Shown here piece by piece: positions 1 to 14,100 of a DNA stretch of 64,000 nt. Positions within the stretch are counted from its first letter, which is position 1; every line of letters begins with the position of its first letter. A model generated the notes under the pieces. The model ran no database searches. It was not told the DNA's origin and was given only the letters and a program-made list of their open reading frames with translations. Location of the stretch: assembly GCA_000149265.1 (NCBI GenBank), contig CH003416.1:1572770-1636769 (forward strand). The letters are read 5' to 3'. This stretch comes from Ciona savignyi. Taxonomy: Eukaryota > Chordata > Ascidiacea > Phlebobranchia > Cionidae. A program made the position numbers and the translations under genes.

Positions 1-137
1 TGCATCCACAATATTGTGTTGATTGTTTCATTTTATTATCATATAATAAAGCACCAAAAATTTTTATGTTCTTTTTAATTGTAATAACCGGTTATTATAA
101 AGCATTGTTAAACTTGTTGTTTTGCCCAATATTGCAG

Positions 138-2516
138 GCAGGAATGGCAAGAAGACCCGCCATTAAAAACCCAGACCTTTTCAACAAGAGCTTGCTGTCG
201 AATCCGTTTGTAAAACGAGCAAAACGTGAAAAGTGGACCCAGTGGGCCATGGCTAACGGGTTTTCGTATTTGACCGATTCTTTGGCGTCGAAACTCACAG
301 AAGAAGAGAATGTTGAAATCCTAAAAGGATCGAACATTGATCAAATTGTGATGCAGAAAAATGGCAAAGTGACTCTCTCATTTTCAAAAACAGGTAACGT
401 TAAGAAGTGCAATTTTAACTAGTCCTGTGTGTCCAGGCTGGTTTATCTACACACACCACCTGCCCACAGTCGGGTTGTTAAAAGCTATAATCATTTTTCT
501 AAGATTCGGAATAAATCAACTAAATTTTTATGATGTAATCTTAATTCCTAGGAATACAATGTAAGGGTGGTGTGAATAATCTGGGGGTCAAAATACACCA
601 CTGTGCCTTACAGAGCGCTACAATTAATATTTTAACGCAGAACAAAATGAGACCAAGTCGAACCAAATTGAAAATATTGACCATGTCATTGCGGCCCTAC
701 CTTCGCATGCGTTGAGTGCAATATTAAGAAGATCAAACCATGTCAGCCGTTCGAACATGGAAGTATCAGACAATCACGAATTGGTTACCTCCACCCTCGG
801 AATAATGCTTCGCCACATACACTGGGTTGATGTAGCGGTTGTGAACATTGAGTATGACGGAAGACCCAGTGAGATTCTACCCCATGTTGGATTCGGACAT
901 TTGGTTCCATCTTCTGAAGCTTCCAATGTTCTAGGAGTTGTGTATGATTCATGTGTTTTCCCTCAACATGACAGGTTGGAAGTGGTTTCTGATATCATGC
1001 GTTGTGATACAATATTTTGTTTATCTTTGGGGTTAAAATATGCATTAGTTTCTGTGACATACGCAATCATCAGATAACCTCATTCTCAAAATCTGGTCAC
1101 CAGTACTTTTTTAGACTTGCTAGAGCCTATTTGCAATGGATGGTCAGAACTTCACCCAACAGCATAAGTGACCCCATACATAGTCTTGTTTTTTATCAAT
1201 ATAAGTTTTAAACTAAAGTCTGACTGTTCTTCAAAATGATATTTTTGCAAGTTAAATGTGGGTCATATATGTCCGACAGATAGTGCGGTGCTTAAATGTA
1301 ACGCCTTTCAACCAAAAGGTTGCAGGTTCGAAACAGGCCGCTAGCTAGTTGGTTGTGTCCTTGGGCAAGGCACTTAATAGAATTGGTGAACTGTTGGTGG
1401 TATCCAAAAATAAACTATGTGCAATTCCAATCTTCACACCCATGTAAACCTGTATAAATATCCTTGCACCAAGTCGCTAGTCTGTGTTATTAACCATTAT
1501 TGACCATTAGATTGTCCAGTCCTTCCACAAGGCTGACCTGTATGATGGGTGGAAGCTGGTTCCAAGATTTATTTGGTGACCCGGACAAAGTCACTCCTGC
1601 AGAATTAGAAGAAGCGGCCTTACACAGTTTGTCTGAACAATTAGGCATTCATAAAGAACCAAGCAATATGCATGTAACAATGTGTAGGAAATGTATCCCA
1701 ACCTACAGGTAAATATAAGCGCAGGCGTAAACTAGCGGTTTTGTGAGGAATACAAAGTGAATCATACCATCCTCTTAAAACTTGCATGTTATTATATACT
1801 ATTTTGTTACACCACTGTTTTTAAAGTTTTGGTGTTTTATACATTCAATTTAAATTTCAAAATTCAAACATTGCATTTATATTTAAGGACCTGCAAGTAG
1901 CTTTTAATTGGTTCTAAGTCTTGATAACTTTTATATTTATTACCTATTTTTTTAAATCATAAATTAATTCAGGTAAGTTTTATTACCTGTCAAGCATGCA
2001 ATCGTTTTGATTATTTAGATGTATGTCTTAAAATATGTGTATTTTAAAATTAAGTTGTGATAGCATTAGGATATGTTTCTCCTGTTTATCACCAAGAGTG
2101 AAAAGCCCATGAGGTGGTATAGCTATCATCAGTTTACCTTGAACCAAAATCTAAGTTACATGCACTGTTTAGTGTTAAATCCTATTAATACATTGCTACA
2201 GTTTTTGCTAGACCAATAACAATGGTTTTAGCAACATGCACTTAGTCGGGACACAACTAGCTAGTAGCTTGGTTTCAATCCAACAACCTATTGGTGTATG
2301 GTCCGATGCGCTACTCCTAAACTTAACGGAAAAAAATATTTTTGCAGGGTGGGTCATACTGATCTGGTTGAAAACGCTGAAGACTTTATATCGGAGCACT
2401 CACTACCCCTTTCATTGGTTGGTTCCTCATATTGGGGCGTCAGTATCAATGACTGTATTTTTAACAGCCGCATAGCAGCAAACAATATTCTTAAAAAACA
2501 AGGATTTTCTTCGTAG
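138..2516 (+). CDS. PPOX: Protoporphyrinogen oxidase, C-terminal part (four exons)
   Basis: PPOX oxidises protoporphyrinogen IX to protoporphyrin IX, the penultimate step of heme synthesis, as an FAD enzyme on the mitochondrial inner membrane. Coding exons read as 138-393, 641-974, 1520-1708 and 2348-2516, with phases 0/1/2/2 that join without a break into 315 codons plus TAG. Recognisable segments are the block around DHVIAALPSHALSAIL, then VGFGHLVPSSEASNVLGVVYDS, then MGGSWFQ, and the C-terminal segment LVGSSYWGVSINDC, which in the family closes the FAD-binding site. All match animal PPOX in order and spacing (compared from memory). The N-terminal Rossmann FAD motif lies upstream of the window. 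Exon 3 could use another acceptor; 1520 keeps the frame and gives HDSPSTRLTCMMGG. No internal stops, so the gene looks functional. Confidence 0.93.
1276..1430 (+). repeat. tRNA-derived SINE fragment in PPOX intron
   Basis: A tRNA-like head with a B-box-like GGTTCGAAA is followed by the family's GGTTGTGTCCTTGGGCAAGGCACTTA-type block. The same arrangement recurs at 33112-33396 and 55975-56242. This copy lacks the 3' part that ends in GGGGATAAAC. Confidence 0.7.
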
Positions 2517-2536
2517 CATTCGTAAATTGACTTGAT

Positions 2537-2542
2537 AATAAA
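2537..2542 (+). promoter_or_regulatory. Candidate polyadenylation signal of PPOX
   Basis: AATAAA lies 21 bases after the PPOX stop codon; a second AATAAA follows about 40 bases later. Either could serve; only the motif is seen. Confidence 0.5.
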
Positions 2543-5175
2543 TAGCCACTGTGAATTTTTAATTGGTGTAATGTTTAATAAAAGCTAGCAGTTGTTTAAT
2601 TGTTTACTTCCAAACTTAAAAATTTGGTAGTTTATAATATCTTTGATACATAATCCATACTTGTTTTAAGTCCAGAATTTATACTACCAAACATTAAATA
2701 TACATGTGTGTGTTTATTTAATATAAGAAAACAATTTTTTTTTTAATTTTAAAAATGGTTACTTTGTACATAAAATCTTATTTATTTATAATTATCTCTG
2801 TGTTTATGAATTAAAATCCTGAAATAAACTTCCAAAATGAAAACAATTATTTCTAAGTAGGCAAAAGTGGCTTAATTTATTTTATCATGTACGTGCCAAA
2901 GAAATTCTATTTACAGGCATCTTGTTAATAAAATACCATTTCTGTAGCCTGTCCATGTTATGCAAGAAAGGAGTGTTGTTGGAATAAGACGGTTTTGTAG
3001 GATAACCACAATCGGGGCTTACGCAACACTTTATGTAAGATAAATTTACCACTCTCGTTCACCGTTTTCAGTCTAAAATCATATGCCAGTGGTTTTGTAA
3101 ATTTTATTCACTGGTAAGTTAAATACCCGTCTTTTCCACATAATTGATGGTTTAAAAAAGGTTTTATCTTACCGGTACTTTGATCCGTGTACAAGACGTT
3201 CTTTACACATTGCCGACTTGTTTCAAAATTGCACGGCGTGACAATTAGTTTTCGCACGGGATAATTGCAAGACACGGACGTTTTTTGTGTACAATACAAA
3301 TCATGCGGTTCCAAAACCGTAAACAATTAATCCTGCTGACTATGTCCGGTCAATTTTCCACAGATGGCGCAAGTCGTACTCAAATCGGATTCCCTTCCCG
3401 CAGCGAACAGGTGCAAACAGCCAAGATGTTTTATAAGAAGTCAGCAATCGTAAGACCACAAGGCGCTAGAATAAGTAAAGTATTCCAATGGGCTTATAAT
3501 AATGTCGAAGTTGCGGCTTGTCAAGCCGTGCATTATTAATTCAGCAAGCTTGCATGATAATGCCCGACCTGTCCGATTATCGAGCTAAAAACTAAAAACG
3601 GCGTAAGCCTATTTCGATTTTCCAAGAAATATTGACAACTGATTTCGCTGACACAGGAAAATCGGTGAGCCAAATGATAAATAATGCGGCAATTCAATAC
3701 GCGTGGCAAGATTGCGCCACAATCCTTTACTCCCATTTACAAGATATATCAATATCCAAAGCTCAGTCAGCAATTCGTTTTAAATAGTGCACGGTCAAAT
3801 TAGAATTGCAACAGGCATGCTGCGTTTGGTTATGCAGTTGACAAGACAGCTTACAACCTTTTGCCGCATCAGCAGTTACTGAAATGCTTTTAAACTGGTG
3901 ATTTTAAATTTAATTAAGAAAATAATAACTTATTATTGGAGTTAAAAAAGTTGTAATTGGTGCTGTATATAAATAAGAACCTGGAAGATCAAGGTATTCT
4001 GTTTTTCGATTGTTGCGTTATATGTGGCATTGTTGCGCTAGAGGACGCTAAAGACAATTGTTTCAGTGTACAAATTTTAGTTTGTTGTGCTTATACAAGT
4101 TATGCGTTTATAACCGTTTTAGTTCGGTAGAAATGTCATGTATTAGCAAGAAATAGTGTTATAATTATTTTGTGAAACAAGGTATGCAAAGCCTGGTGAA
4201 TTTATTTTCTAGCATATTTAAACAGCGCCGTGTGTAAACCGAGGTTAAATATTTCTTACTGTAAATCTATAAAATAGCGAGCATATGGTTTTCTGGATAT
4301 TCTTAGCAAGCGAACGCCATCGGGAATGAAAGAGGTTATCGGGCGTTCACGCTGTGCGTTCAATTTAAAGCCCTAGGCAGGATTGGCCTCGCAGAAAGTC
4401 AACAGAATCAGCTGGTAGACGAGCGAACACGCCTTCCAGCTGATCGTGGTCGCATGTTTACTTTTTTAAATGAGATCGAGCGTAGGAGAGAAATGAAAGA
4501 AAAAAGGGAGAATCTATCTCTATCACCGTTTAAAGAGATGGCGAAGATAAATTTAGATTCAGATACCAGTCAACTTGTTCGGAGTCACAACAGTGTTTTG
4601 CATTTTAGTTGTCGTTTGACTGGCTTATGTAAAATGTTATGTAATGATAAAGTTTAGTTCGTTACCTCAATCGGCTCATATTGTTATGTTAGTGATGTAT
4701 GGTTTGTTTGTTTACAGTATAATATGATTTCTGTGAGTGTGGGCTATTTGACAATAGTTAGTCACCTAGCATACAGTTGCCAGGCTGTTATATGTTTACA
4801 TTTAAGCAGCGTTTTGTACATTGGCCCAAGACAGCATCGGACTATTATTTTAATACAAACTCACAGGATGTTGTGACTAGTACAGTAGGCCTGTGGCACG
4901 AATGTATTACCTCGGGAAGATAGGGCCACTCGGATTATCTGTGTACTGTTTATCTTTCGCGTGCTTACGTTATTACCGGTTTAGCAATAGGCTAATGAAA
5001 GATTTGTTTACATTTACAGAGTATTATTATTATTATTATCATTGCATCGCCTTAGAGAACAATAGTTATGCTTTACTTGAGTGCTTCTTACTGTATGTTG
5101 AATTAAGCTAAAGATCAAAGCAAAAACTTCGAATAGTGCTCAAGTTACCACCACTTTTAAGAGAAATATATCGTC
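2543..5175. other. Intergenic region between PPOX and SoxC
   Basis: No open frame here resembles a known protein. The part near 2550-2900 is AT-rich. The part near 4300-5175 directly precedes the SoxC start and should include its 5' UTR; a 67-codon open frame at 4454-4657 is unrecognised and is probably a leader ORF or chance. An (ATT)n-like stretch occurs around 5023-5040. Confidence 0.6.
3966..3975 (+). promoter_or_regulatory. Possible TATA box upstream of SoxC
   Basis: TATATAAATA stands 1.2 kb before the SoxC start codon. Only the motif supports it; AT-rich DNA makes such matches common. Confidence 0.22.
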
Positions 5176-8100
5176 ATGGCTAGTACATCAAGACCACTAA
5201 AGTCATCGGCCGAACTTTCGAGCTTACAGTCCGGTGTAAATATGGACGGTAGCCCGGGCTCGCCCGAATCGGGTTTGGGCTCCGACTGGGACTTGGACAC
5301 AGATGAAATTCTACAATCGAGCTCGCATGGCGTAGCTAGAAAGTCGATTGACCTCCTTCATGCTTCGTCGCCGTCTCCAACATTGGAGTGTATTAACGAC
5401 TGCCCAGAGTCCGGCGGCCATGACGTGTTTGATGGATTCCCAATTAAGACCGAACCAGACAGAAAGCAAATTCCTATGGGCTCGCCGGGCAAAAGCAAAA
5501 GAGAGGACATATTAAATGAACTAAAGAACCTGCCGGCCACGCAGATCAAGTTGCCGCCCCCTTCCCGAAGTAGCCAAAAGAAACTCGCTGCCCGACCTGG
5601 CTATATTAAGAGACCAATGAACGCCTTTATGATCTGGTCGCAGATCGAGCGAAGAAAAATAATGGAAAAAACGCCGGACCTCCACAACGCTGAAATTAGT
5701 CGAAATCTAGGTCGACTCTGGAAGGAACAGACTGAATATACCAAGCGACCGTTTCTAATCGAAGCAGAGCGATTACGACTACAGCCACCATGTGCGACTA
5801 TCCGGATGTTATAAGTATAGAACCCGAAGAAAAAATGCAAAGGCAAAAAATCTTTGATATCCAGTAGAGCGTTACTCTCGGCTATTTTGCACCCCCCGAC
5901 TCAGATCAATCCAATGAAACCGACCTGTCGAAAATTGAAGCCTTAAAAGCGGCCAATAAGAAGACGAACAAACGACACGCACGGAAGCGAAAGTCGTCGG
6001 AATGTAGCACTACAACGCCCGAGCACAAACCAAAGGTTCTAGCCTCGATCAATCCAGTTCCTTCCAACTCAGGTGCCAATGAAGCCATGTTCGACAGTAA
6101 CGCGATCACGAACAACCTACTCACGGCCGTAAAAGTGGAGCCGCGCGTCCCACCGCTGCCCGCCTCACCCGCCACAACCTTTGTCACTGCCGTGCCTGCC
6201 AAAGCGGGTCGGTACGAAGTCACAACCCCCGTTCCCGCTCAGCCCTGCAACTCGACCCAGCGACTCGGTTTGCTGAACGGAACCCTTCTCAAAACCCTGA
6301 CGGAAGGAAACCGCCAGTTCATCCTCGTTTCCGGTGCTAATGATGTCATATCCTGCTCGACGAACTCGGTGATGACGTCACCACAGCGAACGATAGTCGC
6401 GTGCCAGCAGCAACGGACCGCGAACTTCGGGTTTATCCCCATTTGTGACGGCAACGGACAGGAGAGAGTGTTAAACATAGCAAACGGTTGCGTGCAGGCC
6501 GCCAACCCCGGAGTTACGAATTCACCACCACAGCAAGCGACCCACTGTGTTGTTCCAGCTGTTTTTCCCTCATTCGACGACGATTTCCGACACGACTATT
6601 TAAAGGTAAAACTAAGTTCTTGATTTGTTTATCCGAAAACGCTATTGTATTGATTTGATTCTAGTGACGTTTTTAGTAGATCGTGTAGTGGGCATATCTG
6701 ATTACCTGGTCATATGTTTAAAAAACTCATTGTAACATGCCTTGGCGCCATACGTAAAAACCCGCCCACCATACAAATGTATTGCGAGGTTCTTTAGATT
6801 TGCATTTATTTAGTTTGGAAATAATGATCTCCGTGAACCGATATACGAGATCAGTTCCCAAGGTCATTTTCGCGTGTACACAAAACGCGTATGCCTTGGT
6901 GGTTGCCACCTCGTTAAATTCCCCGCTTATTCATAGCTCTGTTGTTGTATAGGATTGATGCGTTCTCTCTTTCACCAACCCATGTATTTAATATACCACT
7001 AAACGACAACGCACACCTGCAGAAGAGCGGACCAGTCATTAACGCACCCGTAGCACCCAATTGCTCGGTTATTAGACTATAATGTAACTGTTTAATAGCT
7101 CCATGGAATGCAATAACGCACCGCGGTATGTACACGATGTATATGCGACTACATATATTTACTGGTTCTGGTCCAGTCGATGCTTTGTGGTGTAATTTCG
7201 GTTTCTATGAAGTAATTACGACTACGCGATATTGCTTTTTCATGTCGCCACATAATTAGATACGATAGTCAGATTTTTATGGCTTCCAATTAGACTTAAG
7301 TCTAAGAATAACAATCGCCTGGTCCTTTAAAGGCAACTTAAAGAGCGATTGTATAAGATTTAATTTTATAGTCGAGTTAGTTGGATGGTGCTTTGGGTAA
7401 TTCTTACTATGGTCTATTCTAGGCTACGTTTTCCTAAAATCTCGACGTAATTTTTCGGAATCGCACTTCAATAGATGCTCACCAAAACGCGTATACGGGT
7501 TACAGATCAAGACTTTTGTTTGTTGTTTTTGCCTCGGGTCAAGTGCTATGTTTACGCGGCGGGCAATCAGCGTGCAGCATGCTTGTGGGAAGGTTACGTT
7601 GTGACTTTGACGACGCCGACCTGCCGATGGTTTAATCCCAAAGTACCGTCTTGCTCGCGTCAATCCTGAGCTCTGACCTTCAGCGCTCTCGAGAATTTGC
7701 GCAGCGCATAACTTTCCATTGGTATGATGACCACGCTGTAACGCTGGTAAACCGATTTTTCGTAGTGATCAGAGATGGGTTTTGCGTGGTTTCCTCGTAT
7801 TGGATATCCAACCTAGGGAAGTGTCGAGTGTCTTGGGTTTACCAGCAGCTGCAGGAAATATTGTTTTCCAAATGGATCGCGTTTTCCACAATAAATAACA
7901 TCAACCGGTGACTTCTACCTAATTTGGCGACCCAACCGCAACTATATGAAACCGCAACTGTGAATGCTGCACGCATGGTTAAATGAAAATTAAAGCCATC
8001 GACATTGCATTCCTGTTATTTGAATTAAGCGATATAGCGTTATACACTGGAGTAAGTGGTATTTACCCGTTTGCCAAACCCAATGTACACCATGCGCAGA

Positions 8101-11100
8101 TGTTATTTGCATATACTTCATGGCTGTAACGAATGGTTAAACAGTATGAGGAACTGAAAACGGTTAAATTTAATTCCAGTGACGCGTGATTTTCGACGTC
8201 ATCAAGAATCCAGGGTCGTGCATTACCCTTCGTGATTTGAATCCTGTATGTAAATGCACATTCATCATGACTAAGCGAGTTTGTGTATATGTCAGTTTCC
8301 TCTTCCTAGAAATTCTACTTTCACCTAAAGTTATTTGCATTTTATCTGACCTAATTTCTACAAAATACGGCGTGAATAAGTGTCAGGTCGCCTCGGTTAT
8401 ATATAGCTTAAATCATATTAAATTACAAACAACCTATAGACTAGATGTATCAATTTCCATTATTTCACCCGTTTGCCGTTATGCTGGTCTCACACCGTAG
8501 CCATGGCAGCCAACGAGTGAGCAAACAGTTACGTTCTACGTCATATTTGCTTAATATTCTACACGGCAAATCAATTTATAACATCGCCGTCGTGTGAATT
8601 AAAGGCACGCGCAGACTACGTACTTAGGAAAGGCCCACGACAACGTGATTTTCAAAGCGATGCCATGTACCTAATTATATAACGTTTTCTGACGCCTCAC
8701 AAAAAACTGAGTTGCTATTACACGGCGTACGTTTAAAAGGAGTTTTTTTCTGTACTTAATATTTCATTTTCGTTCTGACATGTCGTCAACGTAAGTAACA
8801 AAATTGTTGGAATATTGTCGTTTTATTACTGTCGGCCGTAAAACGTTGTCGCCAATACACGCAGGTCAGAAAAGTTGTTTCCCATCACTTACAAAGATAA
8901 AGTTCACTGCCGCTGTTCAATCGTTTTAACTCTGTATCAAAACGTACTGAACATGTGTGTTGTTTTTATTTCAACAAAAAAATGATTAAAAGGGGTTTAT
9001 CGTGCCTTAAAGGGTGCGTGTTCAGCCTGCGGATACTGACATTTGTGAAAATCGTCTTTCGACGAGATAAACCGGATTACGTCTTGACTTAGGTCAGCGA
9101 TTATTAAAACACGAAGTGCTGATCCTTGGTTAGAGGATACTTCGCCAGGCTGATTACTGGCGCTGATTTCACCGAACTGACCCATTTTTTTACGTTGGAA
9201 TCGCTAATGATGTATGAGGGTATGGAGAAAATAGTTTAAATGTGAAGTAGCTTGTTTCGAACCCTGCGCTGTTCGATTTCGTACCCTGCTGTTTTGATGT
9301 TACGTAAGTCATTGACAGTTGACCACGTGGTCTTTCCACGAAAACAGCGCCTGGAGTGTTTTTGAACCCCACTGCAGTTCGTTCTGTACAACTATTTCCA
9401 ACGGTTACATAACAAACTCCCAGAATAACACACCAAAGGTCGATTTCTGCAGTTGCGAGTAAAACCTTGGTCGGCTGGCGCCCAACTTCGATTAATTTAT
9501 CTCCCGAAAACTTTAAAAACATGTTGACATCACCGCGGCGAATATCGAGGTAGTAAACAGTGAATCCGCGGGGTCAGCTGAGTTCGTGTGGCGGGCTGTG
9601 ATTGGTTGAAAAATGGGCGTGTCTGGAACTTCGTTTTTACCACAGCCAAACATCAAAAGCGGTGCTGATTCACGCAGGAATTATCACGAAATCGAAATTC
9701 CCATGCCAACTCAATTTTCAATCAACACGTCACAAAACAGCGCTATTTAGTCGGGGAGTGCAAATTCTAAAGCTGCAATGACTTCATCCTGAAATAACCG
9801 ACACCCACTCTTACAAAACAAGCGAGATTGTGTTTGAGACTCAACGAGGTAGTAAATATTTTGTGGTTAAGCTATTGACGTCATGCAACCAGTTGTCTCG
9901 TAAAATATATTCTCAATGTTCCAGCGGGTTTTAAATTGGTTTAAAGCCACCGTTTTTATATCGGAAAACACGTTATGGTTCATATTGAATAGATATGTAC
10001 AAGTTAAGCAAGCTGCGATATTACAAACCAGAAAATGCCCTCAGGAGACCGTGTTTTCTGACGTAATAATGTGGCCTATGACGTTTACTAGTATATTTCC
10101 AATACAGAAGATGGCATTCAACTATATGCCGATTTTGAACGTAATGTGTTTTCATGGTACTTCACGCTTGCCGACGTAAGAAAGTAGTGGAGCTATTTAT
10201 AAAACTTCGTGGAAAAACTTATTCTCTAAATACGTCCACTTGTAAAACATGATCCAGCAACGTAGCTTAAACATGTACGCTTGATAACATCGTTTCGATA
10301 TGAAACTAGGGTGGTAAACAAAACTCATGTGTTGACACAATCGTATCAGATTTTAAATCGACTTTGGAATTGTTGACTTGTTTGCTCGGTTAAGTGCTGA
10401 ACTTGGTGGTGGTGCAAGATGACTCGACAAAGTCGAGTTGTTATATTAAGGGAAACGGAATCCCCCGTTACAGTCGAGGTACGAATGTACGATGGAAGTG
10501 TTTGCCACACTAGATCCCTTACTGCTTACTGGTCGTCGTAAACAAGTCTGGAACCCAGAAGGGAATCTGTTGTGGCAAGAAGACCGCACTGCATAGTAAT
10601 GACTCACCCCCAAACACATAACCACCTCTCATCCCACCCAAACTATGGTATACACAATCAAAATATTGGTAATATGACGCGTTCTGTCATATCCTGCTTA
10701 TTTTCCGTTCCCAATTGATAAGTGTGACGCGGCTCTGCCACGAAAACAATTAGTCCCTTTAAACCGGCAGAATCTTGGCAAGCCTGGTCCAATTACAGTT
10801 CTCGGGTATTTAAACCTGCTGTTTAAGGCAGTTGATCATTATGGGCATAGTCTTTCACTCTTTCCAGTTATTATAAGACTAGCACGAACGCAAGGCGTCA
10901 TCTAAACGTCAGCCACATTTCCTGCTTAGCGCCAATAACTGCGGCCTTCATCTATTTGTGATTACTAATAAATGAAGTGGCTGGTGTCCATGTTTAAACT
11001 TATGATCTCGCATTATGTCTGCTTCATTGATATAATCCCACACGTGTCGGTTGATTGATACTTATCGTGATCGGCCCATTTATCGGGGAAGTATTGGATA

Positions 11101-14100
11101 AACCGGAAATTACGCGAAGCAGGGAGTTTTGTTTAGCCACCCTACGTAAGTCCAGTTGGGAGAAATTCACGCGGATGAACCCTTTCCGGAACAAGAAACT
11201 AATTACACGGGAAACTATGACATCATAATGGCTGTTGTGACGATGAATAATCAAGGATGCGTCTAGTTTCCCTAAAAGGTGAAGTAAGTTTGAGGCAGAG
11301 CCGTTATAAAGTCGTTTTTGGCCTTATCTTGTCTCCTATCCTACGTAACTGTAGAACCTGCATCTATATTTGATGATTCCACACAATTCTTGAACTCATG
11401 GAAATATGAGCACGTGTGGCTGTATGTACGCAGCAGGTGGTCGAAGGGACAGTCGATATTGTGTTATCAGTTGTGCCTTAAAACTCTCCCGAGAGAGTTG
11501 TCCGGAGCCTGAACTTTAACCAATTTAGAACACCAAATACCGACTAGGTGCCTGCTGTCTAACCGTAAATTGATCTTTATTACCAGCGCTTGGTTAATGT
11601 GATCCTGAAATGTTTCTCAGAAACCGAATAGAAGGCCTTAGTGAAGTGTAATAAATCACCCGCTTCGTGTTACAGCGTCGTTTAAATATAGGTCGCGGTT
11701 ATATCAAAGGTGTTAGCGTTGGTCCGTTATCGAACCAAACATGTGGGGCCCTGCTAGTCTTTTGAAGTGTTACGCAAATTTGCGTTGAAACAACTCATGC
11801 TCGTTTCCCAGGGCGTCCGACATATGCGCTGTACATGTTATACATCGCCGGCGAATTCCCCGATTCTGATTCGATAAACCACCGAGAGCCGTTTGAACGG
11901 TTCAAGGGGGTTTTGTGACGTCACACAAGAGCTGTAAACCCACAGCCGAATGGTGCTTGGCCTATTGTGACACTGTAAAGTGGCCGGTCTGCAGACGAGG
12001 AAATTTCGTCGCTTTCCGCGTGCATACAGCAAGAAAGGCTGCAATTACCCGGCCACCTTTGACGCGCTTTTTATCGAAGTTTCCTGAATGGCTGTTACTC
12101 AATATGCGGATGACATGAGTCAAACAACAATAAACAATGTCGGGCTTCGTATTACTAAGCCACCTGCGGATAACCTCCTCTATATAACGCAACGTAGTTC
12201 CCTGTGCGACAATACAAGGTTATTTAGGGTTACAGTGAGTTAATGGCTGGCTCACCCACTCAAAATTATTGCCTTGTATTTGTACTGAATTTATTTGTAT
12301 TCAAGCACGCCATTCTTGTTTGAGAATAATGGCCATTGTGATGTATAGTCTGAATCACCAAGGCAACAAAAAGATTCTGTGACTTTCCCTCCGCCTAAAA
12401 TAGCAGCGAGAAATGATTGCACGACATTACATTATGTATTTTCATCAACCCAGCTGCCCACTATTATTGTCGCCGACAGACTCGCCAGAGGAAATTAAAC
12501 ACGTATTAAGACAGTCATCCTTCGTACAGATAGAACGCTTTTAGCAGTATCATCTCGACCCTGTACAAGTCTCCTTTTCAGAGCAATCAAGCGAAAGTTA
12601 CGCTGCTTACTGTGAGCGTTCAATTTCAAAGCGGGCCCTTGTGAAACGAGGGGACACTTGAATGACTCATTTGTTGAACAACACGTAAAATTGGCAATCA
12701 GATTTGATAACAACCGCGTCCACAAACCCCCCTTGGAAATTTAATTGTCTAATTGCCTCGCCTCAAACAAGCAGTCTTCACCCGAATGGTTTCCGGGTGA
12801 CGTTTGCATTGCCAGTGACTGGTTGGCACTGCGATTTGTTTTGTTTGTCTTGTGTTGAAATTTTCCACGTGCGGCGTGTATAATGAACCGGTTAAAGTTT
12901 AAACAACGTTAAATAATCGTCGCCGTTGCTCCGAGAAATACGTTGTGGTGAGCGCGACTTAATTGGAAGTTAATTTTCATCATACTAATTTAGTATAAAC
13001 AGATGATATCGTTCAAATTACTACATCTCGGTTGTAGTGATATTGCTTTGTTGTGCACACCTTTGCTTGACGAATTAGTGATTCTTGACAATGTAGTACA
13101 AGTTTATTTCGTTTTCGCTTCTTTAAAAAAAGACAATAAACAGCGCTCGTATTCTAAAATTTAAAAATGAAACGAGAAAACGGCAAAATTGACAGACGTT
13201 AAAGCACGTCATAGAAACAGGAAATTAAGTCAGTTAACTTTTAACAGACTCTACATAAAACCCAATATTACGTCGAACTGTTGGCAATTCGTTAGTACAA
13301 AATTAAAAGGTAAATAAAGTCATGGATAAAGTGTACAGTAACGATAGCCCATACTAAGGGGAAGCCGACTTTAGGGGCAAAGGTATACCCATTGTAACCC
13401 TGTCCCTGATAGTTCTTCAAGAGCATGACATCTCCGAATAGTCTGTGTTTACATAAGAATACAGTTGAAACGTGCACAGTGAAGCTATGGTTAGGTTTCC
13501 TGAGACTTATTTCCGCAGTCTGAACCTTTCTCAACGTAAACCCAATCTTACCCTGCAATACCGCTAATTTGGTGTTACATTATAACACCAGCGGAAGGGG
13601 GCACCCACACCAAAATTGGAAATCTAAATGGACACGCTTATCTTTTCATGAATCACTCACCACAGACCATATAGCAGAGCTAATAAAAGCGATGACCACT
13701 GGATTTAAATACATCTGCCGAACATTCCAGAATGTAAATATGAAACGAACAAACAGATTGTGTTAAATCCCATAACAACAATGAAAAATGGAAGATTTGT
13801 AGACAAAGAATCCCCCCCGGATGTCGGGCAAAACTTTCCATTTACGGACTTTTTAACAGCGCAACAGTATCCTTTCTAATCAGACAGGAGTAGGTGCTAG
13901 TTTCGCGTTACAATGTTGCTTGAATTGGATCCACTGGAACCTAACATGCCTGGGAAGGCAATGCTGTCCCGACGATATGACCCAGCCTATTAGCTTTCAG
14001 CGAACCGAGTAAATTCCGGTCTTGTAATTCGACTTGAAAGTTGTGTAAAGTGACAAATGTTTCATTTGGCTGGCCCCATTGTCGGTAAAGCGTCAGCCAA

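Noticed and set aside
4454-4657. 67-codon open frame rich in E, K and R before SoxC
   Set aside because: Unrecognised; could be an upstream ORF in the leader but nothing shows translation.
5800-5867. A mini-intron GTTATAAG...ATCCAG after the HMG box
   Set aside because: It would remove the conserved KYRxRRK tail that is still legible in the skipped bases, so frame errors explain the data better.
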